This document shows, piece by piece, positions 7,566 to 16,821 of a DNA stretch of 64,000 bases; the first letter of the stretch is position 1, and each line of letters starts with the position of its first letter. Location: assembly GCF_000196615.1 (NCBI RefSeq), contig NC_014304.1, positions 1-64,000 of the forward strand, given 5' to 3'. This DNA comes from Erwinia billingiae Eb661. GTDB lineage: Bacteria; Pseudomonadota; Gammaproteobacteria; Enterobacterales; Enterobacteriaceae. Under the pieces are notes generated by a model. That model saw nothing but the letters and a program-made list of their open reading frames with translations, was not told the DNA's origin and did no database searches. Both the position numbers and the translations under genes were made by a program.

Positions 7566-8444
7566 GTGAGACATATCATGCAAAAGCTTCAGGCGCGTAA
7601 TATTCCGGACGATCTGTATGAGCGGGTGGCCACCGCGGCCGCGCGTAACGATCGTTCGCTTGAGGGGGAGGTGCGCCATGCGCTTGCGGCCGCTTATCCG
7701 GCTGCCGGCCTGGAGGTGGTTTCGCTGCGCCAGCAGTGGCAGCTGGACACGGCGCGCCGCCTGCACCAGCTCGTCGCGCAACTGCAGGCCGATGATTTCT
7801 GGCAGCCTCGTGGGCCGGGCAGCATGGTACAGCTGGCCCGCCTGACCGGTGAGGATTCGCCGGCACGCTTTCTCGACTGGATGGATGGCTTTGAGCCGCT
7901 TCCCTTTGAGGCTGCGGGGCGCATCGCTGACTTTACCGGCTGCAGCCGTGACTGGCTGATGGAAGGCTTAACTGATCCTTTCCCGGTAGCCGACATCGGC
8001 AGCCCTGCGGAATACGAACAATTTTTCTGCCCCGAAGGCCGCGGCGACTGGCGCTTTTACCTGATCCGCTTCGCTGACGGCCAGCTGCTATGCATCCGTC
8101 ATGACCGCAGCACCGCGGCGTGGGCCGCCGGCTATATGGGAGGGCGGTTTTACCTGCAGGACGGCATGGGCAGCGGCGGCATGGGTAACCTGAAGCGGTT
8201 CCTCCAGTTCATCAAGACCAGAGGCATCCATCTGAAGGCAGACAGCTGCGACCGCACGGAGAACAGCGACGGTACCGGGCTCCATCACCCCAGCTATTTC
8301 ACCCGAAATTCGGCCCTGACGCAGACCGACTGGCTGGAGCAGCTGCTTCAGGGAAATCTGCCTGACCGCTGGGCGACTGACGCGGCGGAGCTGCAGCACA
8401 TACTGAACGAAATCCGGGACACGCCGGAAGGCACTCACGCATGA
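7566..8444 (+). CDS. FitA-like RHH plus HTH-type regulator
   Basis: A 288-292 residue protein. The ATG at 7578 has GTGAG eight bases upstream and is preferred over the in-frame GTG at 7566. Residues 1-42 (LQARNIPDDLYERV and EGEVRHAL) form a FitA/Arc-type ribbon-helix-helix. About residues 85-130 (MVQLARLTGE and GCSRDWLMEG) recall the helix-turn-helix of phage-type repressors. The remaining 160 residues are of unknown fold. It is divergent from the PIN gene, so the 238-bp gap probably holds a shared control region. It may be a regulator or an antitoxin with an added domain. Confidence 0.65.
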   Translation: MRHIMQKLQARNIPDDLYERVATAAARNDRSLEGEVRHALAAAYPAAGLEVVSLRQQWQLDTARRLHQLVAQLQADDFWQPRGPGSMVQLARLTGEDSPARFLDWMDGFEPLPFEAAGRIADFTGCSRDWLMEGLTDPFPVADIGSPAEYEQFFCPEGRGDWRFYLIRFADGQLLCIRHDRSTAAWAAGYMGGRFYLQDGMGSGGMGNLKRFLQFIKTRGIHLKADSCDRTENSDGTGLHHPSYFTRNSALTQTDWLEQLLQGNLPDRWATDAAELQHILNEIRDTPEGTHA

Positions 8445-8497
8445 TAAACCCGCTGAAGCATATTTTTTTGGCCCCTTTGACAGATTAATGGACAGGT

Positions 8498-9466
8498 ATG
8501 GAGCAACTCAATTTAAGCGCCGTTAAGACACAGGTCATTTGTGACTCTGACGGTAACAGACACATATTTTTTGGTGTGGACAACGAATTTGTGTCACACG
8601 CGCTAATCACTATCATGTCACTCATAGACAATGCTGGTGAATCTCTCTATCAGTTCCATATCATTTCATCAGAACTGAATGATGCTGACACGACCCGTAT
8701 CAAGAAAATATTAGACGGAACGCCGCACGGCCTGACATATCACCACGTGGGTGATGAACTGTTCAGTCTGCTTCCCACGACATCATTGTTCACAAAGGCT
8801 ACCTATTACCGTCTGCTGGCCCCACTTCTGTTACCAGACGCAGATAAAGTTCTTTATCTTGATGCTGATATGGTATGCCTGAACTCACCGGAAGAGCTGT
8901 GGACTATTCCTACAGGTGATAATGATATCGCACTGGTGGTAAGTGAAAGCGATATTCTTAAAGATGAGCTTGTGAGAAATGCGGGGCTTATAGGAACAAG
9001 CTACTTTAATGCCGGCATGATGCTTATAGATGTAGCTCGCTGGAATCGCTCACACATTAGTGAAAAAGCATTCGATCTGCTCAACAACCGCGAAATAAGA
9101 CTAAAATACCTCGACCAGGACGCTCTCAATATCGTTCTTGAAGGATCTGTTCGCTACGTAAGCAGACGATTTAACTACATTGAAATGCTGGCTCATAATG
9201 AACATGGGTATCGCACAGACGTACCCTCTGACACTTGCATATTACATTATGCAGGTGCAGACAAACCCTGGCATGAATGGAATCAGCAACAGGTATGCAA
9301 GTACTACCGTAATATTTATCGGCGATCACCACTTGCTGAACACCCGTTATATCTCCCAAAAAACCATTCTCAGGCAAAAAGAATGTATAAAACCATGTTC
9401 AGAAATCGACAGTTGCTTAGGGCCGTTTACTGGCGAATTCGGTATTATCAGATGAGGTACTTATAA
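8498..9466 (+). CDS. Glycosyltransferase family 8, LPS core WaaJ/WaaR-like
   Basis: A 322-residue retaining glycosyltransferase. It shows the GT8 metal-binding DxD in YLDADMVCL (Asp122, Asp124), the acceptor-site motif FNAGMMLIDVARW, LDQDALN, and the C-terminal HYAGADKPWH typical of the WaaI/WaaJ/WaaR lipopolysaccharide glucosyl- and galactosyltransferases. It would add a hexose to the LPS outer core at the inner membrane. It ends two bases before an O-antigen ligase-like gene, so the pair forms an LPS-modifying operon. Base composition is lower in G+C than the neighbouring par region. The exact sugar and linkage cannot be read. Confidence 0.85.
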   Translation: MEQLNLSAVKTQVICDSDGNRHIFFGVDNEFVSHALITIMSLIDNAGESLYQFHIISSELNDADTTRIKKILDGTPHGLTYHHVGDELFSLLPTTSLFTKATYYRLLAPLLLPDADKVLYLDADMVCLNSPEELWTIPTGDNDIALVVSESDILKDELVRNAGLIGTSYFNAGMMLIDVARWNRSHISEKAFDLLNNREIRLKYLDQDALNIVLEGSVRYVSRRFNYIEMLAHNEHGYRTDVPSDTCILHYAGADKPWHEWNQQQVCKYYRNIYRRSPLAEHPLYLPKNHSQAKRMYKTMFRNRQLLRAVYWRIRYYQMRYL

Positions 9467-9467
9467 T

Positions 9468-10709
9468 ATGTTGCTTATTAAGCGCCGGCCTTTGATAACT
9501 GACACCAGGGCTTTCCAGTGGCTGTTTCTTATCATTTGTGCGTCACTGGCATCAAGTCTCTTCCTGGATGCTTATCCACGCAAACTCTTTTACGTTGCGA
9601 CCTACGCTGTAGTGCTTTTCATGGCTATAAAAATCAAGCGTGGGGAGTTCGTTTACGACCGTACCGCCCTGGCCGTGGCGGGTGCACTGATATTGACAGG
9701 TAGCGTTCGAATCATATGGGGGCTCATGTTTTCACATGCCCACTTCAGTGACGTCACCTCAAACTATCGGACGGGAGGGAAGATATTTTTGGTATCTTCC
9801 CTGCTTGCATATTTTTCAATTGCATGGCGACATTACCTTACAAGGTTAACGGCCTTGAGTGGGTTTGCCATCCTCTTCGCAGGGCTCTTGGCCACCCTGG
9901 GGTTTTCAGTGCATGAACATCTCAGTACGGGGCTCAGGGTACAGCTTCTGAGCGACTCAGCGGGCACAATTTCCTATCTCATGACCGCACTGGCTCTGAC
10001 GACTATGTTCATGGGTTACCGGGCTGTCGATCACACCGGTTTAAGGCTCGGCATATTTCTGACACTATTTTTTATAAATACCATCCTTCTGATCCTTACG
10101 GAATCAAGAGCAGGGGTTCTGACTTTGCCAGTTTTATATGTGGCTTTTTTCTGCATGACACATCCCCGACTGATTAAGTCAGCCCTTCTCCCCCTGTTCA
10201 TACTTATGGCTGCAGGCTTCACAATTCTTCCGCATTCCGTATGGCAAAGGCTCGACAGTATAAGTACCGAAGTCAGCTCTTACGATACGAATAACGACAC
10301 GTCTATAGGAGCGCGTTTTTCAATCTGGAAAGGCGGTTTTCACAGTGTGAGCTGGTCTCTTATAGGCCAGAGTCCTGATGACAGAACAATGAAGGCCCGA
10401 GAATATATAACTGAACATGAGCGAAAGAACCCAGAGGCTTTTAAAAATGTTCAGTATCATCTTCACGATGACATTCTTGAAACACTTTCTTTGCAGGGGC
10501 TGGCAGGCGTCGTTTCACTGTTACTCTTCTATCTTGTGCTCGTTATCGCGCCAATGAAGTGTCGGACGTACGGCCTGTCGGTATTGCCTGTATCTTTCAT
10601 TATATTTGGTCTGACTGATACCGTTATGATTCAGTCCTTTTCAGTAACGGTTATATGTCTGGCTGTTATTGTCAGTTATAGTATGATGAAAAGTAGGGTT
10701 GGAGAATAA
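9468..10709 (+). CDS. O-antigen ligase-like membrane protein (WaaL/Wzy_C family)
   Basis: A 413-residue protein with about ten to eleven membrane segments. It carries the Wzy_C signatures LTESRAGVLTLPV near residue 210 and, after a large periplasmic loop, QYHLHDDILETLSLQGLAG. The ESRAG arginine and the loop histidine are the functional residues known in WaaL. It would transfer undecaprenyl-linked glycan onto lipid A-core in the periplasm. It is coupled to the GT8 gene. A plasmid copy would let the host change both outer core and ligation specificity. It could instead be a Wzy polymerase, but the pairing with a core glycosyltransferase favours a ligase. Confidence 0.85.
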   Translation: MLLIKRRPLITDTRAFQWLFLIICASLASSLFLDAYPRKLFYVATYAVVLFMAIKIKRGEFVYDRTALAVAGALILTGSVRIIWGLMFSHAHFSDVTSNYRTGGKIFLVSSLLAYFSIAWRHYLTRLTALSGFAILFAGLLATLGFSVHEHLSTGLRVQLLSDSAGTISYLMTALALTTMFMGYRAVDHTGLRLGIFLTLFFINTILLILTESRAGVLTLPVLYVAFFCMTHPRLIKSALLPLFILMAAGFTILPHSVWQRLDSISTEVSSYDTNNDTSIGARFSIWKGGFHSVSWSLIGQSPDDRTMKAREYITEHERKNPEAFKNVQYHLHDDILETLSLQGLAGVVSLLLFYLVLVIAPMKCRTYGLSVLPVSFIIFGLTDTVMIQSFSVTVICLAVIVSYSMMKSRVGE

Positions 10710-10715
10710 TTAAAT

Positions 10716-10789
10716 TTGTAGCCTGTTTCAGCCAGGCTACAAGCCATGAGTACTAAGAGTAACGACCTGCCTCGGATAACCGGCAGGTC
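10716..10789 (+). terminator. Two hairpins downstream of the O-antigen ligase-like gene
   Basis: TTGTAGCCTG pairs perfectly with CAGGCTACAA (10716-10742, 7-base loop) directly after the stop codon. GACCTGCC pairs with GGCAGGTC (10764-10789). Neither has a long T run, so termination may be weak or factor-assisted. Confidence 0.5.
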
Positions 10790-10905
10790 TGTTCACACCC
10801 TTTAGCACTTTTCTCGCCAGTTAATTGACTATCTAATTAATATAAAATCCGGTCATACATAGACAGTCAGTTCGTCATTTTTGAGATACGCATGAGGATA
10901 AAGCT

Positions 10906-11148
10906 ATGAAAGAGATGATAACAGCACTCCACAGTTTACTGGATGAAGGAGCTCAAATGCTGACGTCATGGATGCCGAAAGAATTAGGCACACTACTTGA
11001 TAACGGTTCTCAGCTGATAACTTCATGGTTCGAAGGGAATCAGCTGACGGAGCCGATGAGCGTAATAGTCATAGCAGGCCTATTTATCACCGGGCTCTTC
11101 ATGATTGGTACAATGCTGGAATCATTAACGTCATCACCTAAAAAGTAA
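10906..11148 (+). CDS. Small single-span membrane protein
   Basis: An 80-residue frame preceded by GAGGATAAAGCT, a good ribosome site. Residues 1-48 are mildly amphipathic with two similar halves (DEGAQMLTSW and DNGSQLITSW), suggesting an internal duplication. Residues about 52-72 form one hydrophobic span (VIVIAGLFITGLFMIGTML). No family is recognised. It lies after the LPS operon but has its own upstream region, so it may be independent. The frame overlaps the end of the opposite-strand gene by 11 bases. Confidence 0.55.
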   Translation: MKEMITALHSLLDEGAQMLTSWMPKELGTLLDNGSQLITSWFEGNQLTEPMSVIVIAGLFITGLFMIGTMLESLTSSPKK

Positions 11149-11449
11149 AAATGGCCGTTGTACTGGTGATTTTAACATCCGAAGTGAAAATTGCATTCAC
11201 CCGACCAGTCAGTTTTTCGTTCTTTCTGGTAAACAGGATCGCCTTCCGGGGGAAATAGCTGGCTATGTTCCTGTAATACTGTACTCGTTCCCTATAACAG
11301 ATACGCAGCTCTTCGGGCTGCTGCATTTCAACTTCCTGTGGAATGACTGGCTGATTTAACCTTTCCTTGTATGCAATACCTGATGTGGCCAAACCAACAT
11401 TAATCCTGTCACATTCTTCTCGGCCTCTTGCGGCTAAATTGTGAGGCAT
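11138..11449 (-). CDS. Small protein divergent from the SRAP gene
   Basis: About 103 residues from an ATG at 11449 that has a perfect AGGAGG seven bases upstream. A TATAAT box lies just before that. The product is soluble and basic with many Arg, Gln and Glu residues (EECDRINVGLA, QQPEELRICYRERVQYY); no domain is recognised. It is divergent from the SRAP gene across a 54-bp gap and may share its control. Confidence 0.6.
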   Translation of the reverse strand: MPHNLAARGREECDRINVGLATSGIAYKERLNQPVIPQEVEMQQPEELRICYRERVQYYRNIASYFPRKAILFTRKNEKLTGRVNAIFTSDVKITSTTAIFTF

Positions 11450-11503
11450 GTGAAATCCTCCTGACGTCATTATACCCCGCTATGCTTATAGCAGGAGGTG
11501 CCT

Positions 11504-12169
11504 ATGTGCGGACGTTTTGCCCAGTACAGCAGCCGTGATGACTATTTTGAATCAATTGGCCTGAAAACTGATGAAATCACATTCGACCCTGAACCCCTCG
11601 GGCGATACAACGTTGCGCCCGGCACTAAGGTGCTGTTGCTCAACGAGCAAGATGATGAACTTCGCCTCGATCCGGTTTACTGGGGGTATGGCCCGGAATG
11701 GTGGGACAAGCAGCCGCTAATCAATGCCCGCGGAGAAACAGCCGCGAGCGGCCGCATGTTCAAACCGCTCTGGAATCATGGCCGCGCCATCGTGCCGGCT
11801 GATGGGTGGTTCGAATGGAAAAAGGACGACGGTAAGAAACAGCCTTATTACATCTATCACCGTGAAAAGCAGCCTCTGTTCTTTGCTGCGATCGGTAAGC
11901 AGCCGTTCGGTCAGGACCACGATAAAGAAGGCTTTGTTATCGTTACCTCATCGAGTAACCAGGGCATGGTGGATATCCACGATCGTCGCCCACTGGTCAT
12001 TACTGCTGACGCCGTTCGTGAATGGCTCAGCGCAGGTACCACACCTCAGCGTGCTGAAGAGATTGCTCTCGACGCAGCTGTTCCTGAGAAGGATTTCACG
12101 TGGCACCCGGTAATCAATAAGGTGGGAAACATCCACAACCAGGGCAAAGAACTCATTCAGTCCGTTTAG
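11504..12169 (+). CDS. yedK: SRAP-domain DNA-protein crosslink sensor (YedK/HMCES-like)
   Basis: A 221-residue protein starting MCGRFAQ. After Met removal Cys2 is the catalytic residue that links covalently to abasic sites in single-stranded DNA. The other SRAP landmarks are RYNVAPG, NARGETA, the active-site Glu in GWFEWKK and the His in VDIHDRRPLVI. The start at 11504, not the GTG at 11498, is required for Cys2 and has AGGAGG upstream. SRAP genes are common on conjugative plasmids, where they may protect transferred single-stranded DNA. A truncated second copy lies at 51084 within the conjugation region. Confidence 0.93.
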   Translation: MCGRFAQYSSRDDYFESIGLKTDEITFDPEPLGRYNVAPGTKVLLLNEQDDELRLDPVYWGYGPEWWDKQPLINARGETAASGRMFKPLWNHGRAIVPADGWFEWKKDDGKKQPYYIYHREKQPLFFAAIGKQPFGQDHDKEGFVIVTSSSNQGMVDIHDRRPLVITADAVREWLSAGTTPQRAEEIALDAAVPEKDFTWHPVINKVGNIHNQGKELIQSV

Positions 12170-13480
12170 GATGATAGTGGCTGAAAGCAATTAGGGAGGA
12201 TGCCTGTTCCAGGCAGCTCCTGATATGAATAAGCAGAAAATCGGGAGATTTCTGCAGACTCATTTGAATTCTCAGATATTAATATTCTGCTTCTCCATAC
12301 AGCTGCGCCATGCGCTGTCCGAATTACCCACATCAGGTGGGGAAGATTCTATAGACAGGAGCGCAGTCCCAGGTTCTTACGAGCGCGATCCGTGCTAAAC
12401 ACCAAATTTTGAAGCTAAGTTTCTAAAATATCGAGACCTATCAAAGGGTATATGCAGGTCGAAACGATTCTAAATATCGTATTTTGGTGGAATTTTGAAT
12501 GGAATGTAATAAAAGCGATTACTGATAGTTCTTAGCGTTGTTTACATCGCTGAAGGTAAGATCCCGGGAGGCAGGGATTTTTTTCTGCCGGTCTAAAACC
12601 GCTACATCCCGCGACTGGCAAGGCCCGTCCATTTTCCTGAAGAAGAAAGTTCTTATACCTGGATATTGTGTTGTTGCAATCTTCAAACACTATATCTAGT
12701 ATTCTTGGGACAGCCCATCGGGTCAGAGCTGTGCGGAATTTACTGTTTTTTTTGCACTTTTATGCCGTGTGCTGAAAGGCAATGAAACCCCGCAAACATT
12801 ATTATAAGCTGTTTCTTATCAGGTCACGTGTCTGGGTATTCGGATACAAAAAAACCGCAATTAAGCGGCTCTTTTGTAGACGTTCGTATGGATGCTCTCA
12901 CACACACATACGGGGAAGCAACCTGTATCCACAGGATGTTCCATGCGCTGTTACTGATAGAGTCGAATAACAGGCAGTTGCTCTTTTTTGAGTATACGGG
13001 TTGAAATGAGACTTTCAATGTTTATTGAACTAAGTTCTTGCATGACCCGCGAGGGTAAATGTTAAAAAACATTTTTATTCATATGGTTAACCCGATTTAA
13101 GATGCGGATTTTTAATTTTCATAGATGATTTCAGGCCCACACGGCCAGGCCTCTCACCCTGGATTCGGTATTGTGTGGAATTTTGACAGTACTCGCTTAA
13201 CAGGCAGTTGTTCTGCTTTTGATATGTCGCCGGATATGTATCAAAAAAGCGATCTTTACCAGAGTTAACAAATGAATAATCAACTGGTTCTTGTATCGTT
13301 ATTTGTTTCGCTTTTGGTGATGCACAGCGCAGGTGGAGAAGGCTGGTCAGTCTCAACAGTCATCAATGCCCCTTTGTTTGTGATCACTGATATCAGATAA
13401 TCTAAGAGCCGCTCTTTGGGCGGCCTTATTCAGCTCCACGAATGAATCTCCCCTCTATTATCTTTATGCGTTTACGCATG
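12170..13480. other. Gene-poor region with hairpins and short repeats
   Basis: Over 1.3 kb no convincing gene is visible; the open frames present are short, lack ribosome sites and have no domains. A minus-strand intrinsic terminator is readable at 12848-12870 (CCGC-TTAATT-GCGG followed by a T run), and a plus-strand one at 13408-13424 (GCCGC/GCGGC). The 13-base segment AACAGGCAGTTGC, with a close variant, occurs near 12968 and near 13199. Low-level repeats and terminators without genes suggest decayed sequence beside the insertion element. Confidence 0.5.
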
Positions 13481-13800
13481 GAGGCGACAACTGTTGTTCC
13501 CTATAACTCATTAGGTCAATGTCGCCGGTAACGCGGCGTAGCCGCCCTGTATTGATAGATACCACCAATCCAACCTTCCGCCCTTGTATCTAACACTATG
13601 TGGTGATTAGCTATCACCACTGAAGCAGAGTGAGCCCGTCTCCGCCCTAAAGGTCATTACCACACTGAACCTTGTTTTGCAGCACATGGCCCTCCGCTTC
13701 ACCTTTCACGCCAGCACATCAGGTTGAACGGTTACCGGGAGCACGACTCCGTATGTACAAGGCGAACAGGCGTGACGGTTTATGTGAGAGGAGTGAGATC
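13481..13800 (+). ncRNA. Candidate bridge-RNA region of the IS110 element
   Basis: The 320 bp before the transposase contain no gene but strong hairpins. GGCGACA (13483) pairs with TGTCGCC (13520-13526) around a 30-base loop, and GTGGTGAT (13600) pairs perfectly with ATCACCAC (13613-13620) around five bases. In IS110-group elements this region encodes the RNA that guides target and donor choice. The assignment rests on position and structure only. Confidence 0.45.
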
Positions 13801-14796
13801 ATGTTTCCAGTAGGTATAGACGTAAGCAAGAGTACGCTGGATCTCTGCATTCTTTATGACGGTATAAAAGGTCGTATTAAAACACGGAATATACGCAATG
13901 ACCGGAGCGCAGTAGAGAACATACGTCGCTGGCTCAGGCTCCAGCACTGCGGTCCGGAGGATGTTCACGTGGTGATGGAAGCAACCGGTGTGTATCACGA
14001 GCGGTTGGCCACTGACTTGCACGACGCGGGATTCTTTGTGTCTCTGGCCAACCCTCACCGCAGCCGCGAATTTGCTCGTGGAATGGGGATAATGACGAAG
14101 ACGGATAAGGTTGATGCATACATGCTGGCCTGTTACGCACTCCTCAAGAACCCTCACCGCTGGGTGCCGCCGTCCCCTGAAATCAGGCATCTCAGTTCGC
14201 TCTTACGCCGGCGGGATGTTCTGCTGGGTGATGCCTTGCGAGAGGAGAACCGGCTGGAGAAATATCAGTCCACAGATACACCTGCAGACATTATCAGTTC
14301 GTGCTTGCGCATGGCGCAGCTGCTCCGTGAGGAGATAACCAGTATCGAGCAGAAGATCAAAATGCATATTCGGACCTGTCCTGATCTGGAGCAGGATTAC
14401 CTCCTGCTGACATCGATTAAATCCGTCGGCCCCCAGCTGGGAATGCACATGCTCGTTGTGCTCCGTAGCCATAACTTTGAATCAGCAGAGCAGGCCGCGG
14501 CCTTTCTCGGAGTGGTGCCGGTTGAGAAGCGATCGGGTACGTCGGTTCGGAGTCGACCCCGTATGTCGAAAATTGGTCCGGCTCATCTCAGAGCGAAGCT
14601 TTACATGTCAGCACTGTGCGGGAAAATTCATAATAAACGGATGCGTAATATCTACGATGAGTTGTGTATGCGTGGCAAACCAAAAATGGTGGCCATCGGC
14701 GCCCTGATGAGAAAACTGGTCCACTGGTGTTATGGCGTACTGAAGACGAAAACGACATTCTGTGACGATAGCTTCAGTGCAGCATTGCATACCTGA
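13801..14796 (+). CDS. IS110-family transposase (DEDD recombinase)
   Basis: A 331-residue transposase. The RuvC-like acidic residues are visible as Asp7 in PVGIDVSK, Glu60 in VVMEATGVYH, and Asp102 and Asp105 in KTDKVDAYML. The C-terminal transposase domain contains KRSGTSVRSRPRMSKIG with the candidate catalytic serine. The ATG at 13801 has GAGGAG upstream; a longer frame extends to 13672 but enters the non-coding end. The gene appears intact, so the element could be active. Confidence 0.92.
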   Translation: MFPVGIDVSKSTLDLCILYDGIKGRIKTRNIRNDRSAVENIRRWLRLQHCGPEDVHVVMEATGVYHERLATDLHDAGFFVSLANPHRSREFARGMGIMTKTDKVDAYMLACYALLKNPHRWVPPSPEIRHLSSLLRRRDVLLGDALREENRLEKYQSTDTPADIISSCLRMAQLLREEITSIEQKIKMHIRTCPDLEQDYLLLTSIKSVGPQLGMHMLVVLRSHNFESAEQAAAFLGVVPVEKRSGTSVRSRPRMSKIGPAHLRAKLYMSALCGKIHNKRMRNIYDELCMRGKPKMVAIGALMRKLVHWCYGVLKTKTTFCDDSFSAALHT

Positions 14797-14967
14797 ATCC
14801 CGTAACGTCCTCGCAAAACTCAGATGATAAGCGACTCATGGGAGCTAAGCGTTGTGCGCTCTCATCGGACGGAGGTTGAATATTCTCAAGTTGATTGCTT
14901 CCTATTTGTTTAACAGACCTGGCGCAGCATAAATTTTCCGCCGGGAAGATTAATACCTCACATACAA

Positions 14968-14991
14968 ACATATTCGAATTAATGAATATGT
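14968..14991. promoter_or_regulatory. ArsR operator palindrome
   Basis: ACATATTC and GAATATGT are perfect 8-bp inverted arms around an 8-base spacer, 60 bp before the arsR start. This has the size and A/T-rich type of ArsR-family operators, so the ars operon is probably autorepressed and induced by arsenite or antimonite. Confidence 0.7.
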
Positions 14992-15050
14992 AATTGACTC
15001 TACATTTGCAGCAGGCGACACTGGCTTCAGTCCCGGAATCAGGAGTCATC

Positions 15051-15404
15051 ATGCATCAACTCAAGCCTCTTCAACTTTTCAAAAACCTGTCTGACGAGAC
15101 CCGCCTCTGTCTGGTGTTGTTACTTCGGCAAAAAGGGGAACTCTGCGTCTGTGAACTTTCGTCAACCCTGAAAGAAACCCAGCCTAAAATTTCCCGGCAC
15201 CTGGCTCTTCTGAGAGAAGGCGGCATTCTCCTCGACAGGCGTGAAGGAAAATGGATCCATTATCGGTTATCACCACACATGCCTGCATGGGCAGCGGCGA
15301 TCATTGAGCAGGCATATCTGTGCCAGCGGGATGACATTCTGCATCTCAGCCAGCAGGCAGAACGCGATAACGTAACAACCAATGGCAAAACCGTCTGCAT
15401 TTAA
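15051..15404 (+). CDS. arsR: Arsenic-responsive repressor ArsR
   Basis: A 117-residue winged-helix repressor, with the start chosen at 15051 because AGGAG precedes it. The metal-sensing pair Cys32 and Cys34 lies in GELCVCELSS, at the start of the DNA-recognition helix as in E. coli ArsR. The sequence QPKISRHLALLREGGIL is the helix-turn-helix and wing. It represses arsRBC by binding the palindrome at 14968 and releases on binding As(III)/Sb(III). It is the first gene of the operon; arsB follows after 84 bp. Confidence 0.93.
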   Translation: MHQLKPLQLFKNLSDETRLCLVLLLRQKGELCVCELSSTLKETQPKISRHLALLREGGILLDRREGKWIHYRLSPHMPAWAAAIIEQAYLCQRDDILHLSQQAERDNVTTNGKTVCI

Positions 15405-15488
15405 AAAAACCATAAATATATATGCTTTTTTGAATGTGTTTTCCTCAACCCGGATTAACGGGCAGATTTTTTTTAAAAAGGAGAAGGT

Positions 15489-16772
15489 ATGTTTCTGGCG
15501 GGTGCGATTTTCGTCCTGACCCTGGTACTGGTTATCTGGCAGCCGAAAGGACTCAGCATTGGCTGGAGTGCCGTAATCGGCGCAGCTCTGGCACTGCTGA
15601 CCGGCGTGGTACACATCGGGGATATTCCGGTGGTCTGGCAGATTGTCTGGAATGCCACGGCCACGTTTATTGCGGTCATCATCATCAGCCTGCTGCTTGA
15701 TGAGTCCGGCTTTTTCGAGTGGGCCGCGCTGCACGTTTCCCACTGGGGAGGCGGCAAAGGCCGGCTGCTGTTCACCTATATCGTACTGTTAGGCGCAGTT
15801 GTCGCGGCACTTTTCGCCAACGATGGAGCGGCTTTAATTCTGACGCCGATTGTTATTGCCATGCTGCTGGCGCTGGGCTTCAGCCCGGGTGCGACGCTGG
15901 CATTTGTGATGGCGGCAGGGTTTATCGCCGACACCTCCAGCCTCCCGCTCATCGTGTCGAACCTGGTGAACATCGTCACGGCAGACTTCTTTAAGCTGGG
16001 TTTCAGCGAGTATGCCTTGGTGATGGTGCCGGTGAATATCGCTTCGGTTGCCGCCACGCTGGTGATGCTGCACCTTTTTTTCCGCAGGGACATTCCGGCC
16101 ACCTACGACCTGGCGAAACTGAAGGCGCCAGGTGAGGCCATTCGCGATGTGCGCACCTTTAAAACCGGCTGGGTTGTTCTCATCCTGCTGCTGGTAGGCT
16201 TTTTTGCTCTTGAGCCGCTTGGCGTGCCGGTCAGCCTGGTCGCAGCTGTAGCGGCGTTTATTCTCTGGTTGGTTGCCCGTAAAGGGAATGTGATTGATAC
16301 CGGCAAAGTGCTTAAGGGCGCGCCCTGGCAGATCGTTATCTTCTCGCTTGGCATGTATCTGGTCGTGTACGGTCTTCGTAACGCCGGAATGACCGATTAC
16401 CTTTCTTCCGTCCTGAACAGGTTTGCAGAGCACGGCGTCTGGGGCGCAACGCTCGGCACCGGTTTTCTGACGGCGGCGCTCTCGTCCGTCATGAATAACA
16501 TGCCTACCGTGCTGGTTGGCGCGCTTTCGATTGACGGCAGCACCGCTCAGGGCGTGGTGAAGGAGGCGATGATTTACGCCAACATCATCGGCTGCGACCT
16601 CGGCCCGAAAATCACCCCCATTGGCAGCCTCGCCACCCTGCTGTGGCTGCACGTACTGGCGCAGAAGAATATCACTATCAGCTGGGGCTATTACTTCCGC
16701 GTGGGCATAGTGATGACCCTGCCGGTACTTTTTGTGACGCTGGCCGCGCTGGCTCTGCGCCTGTCTGTTTAA
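15489..16772 (+). CDS. arsB: Arsenite/antimonite efflux permease ArsB
   Basis: A 427-residue membrane protein of the ion-transporter superfamily, with about twelve spans and the usual ArsB length. Motifs such as [30 protein letters not shown] and [11 protein letters not shown] are characteristic. AAGGAG lies directly upstream. It exports arsenite from the cytoplasm driven by the proton gradient. No arsA or arsD gene is present, as in chromosomal-type arsRBC operons. Confidence 0.96.
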   Translation: MFLAGAIFVLTLVLVIWQPKGLSIGWSAVIGAALALLTGVVHIGDIPVVWQIVWNATATFIAVIIISLLLDESGFFEWAALHVSHWGGGKGRLLFTYIVLLGAVVAALFANDGAALILTPIVIAMLLALGFSPGATLAFVMAAGFIADTSSLPLIVSNLVNIVTADFFKLGFSEYALVMVPVNIASVAATLVMLHLFFRRDIPATYDLAKLKAPGEAIRDVRTFKTGWVVLILLLVGFFALEPLGVPVSLVAAVAAFILWLVARKGNVIDTGKVLKGAPWQIVIFSLGMYLVVYGLRNAGMTDYLSSVLNRFAEHGVWGATLGTGFLTAALSSVMNNMPTVLVGALSIDGSTAQGVVKEAMIYANIIGCDLGPKITPIGSLATLLWLHVLAQKNITISWGYYFRVGIVMTLPVLFVTLAALALRLSV

Positions 16773-16821
16773 TCCTGACCTCAGGGCTGCGCCTGTGCAG
16801 CGCCTTATCGGAGTACCGCTC

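Larger units (their letters stand above)
13481..14850 (+). mobile_element. IS110-family insertion sequence
   Basis: The element consists of a long non-coding left end (from about 13481) and one transposase gene (13801-14796). IS110 elements lack terminal inverted repeats and encode a structured bridge RNA in a non-coding end, so the borders are estimated. The left border is placed where similarity to the copy at 5424 begins. The right border is not visible and is set loosely about 50 bp after the stop codon. Confidence 0.7.
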
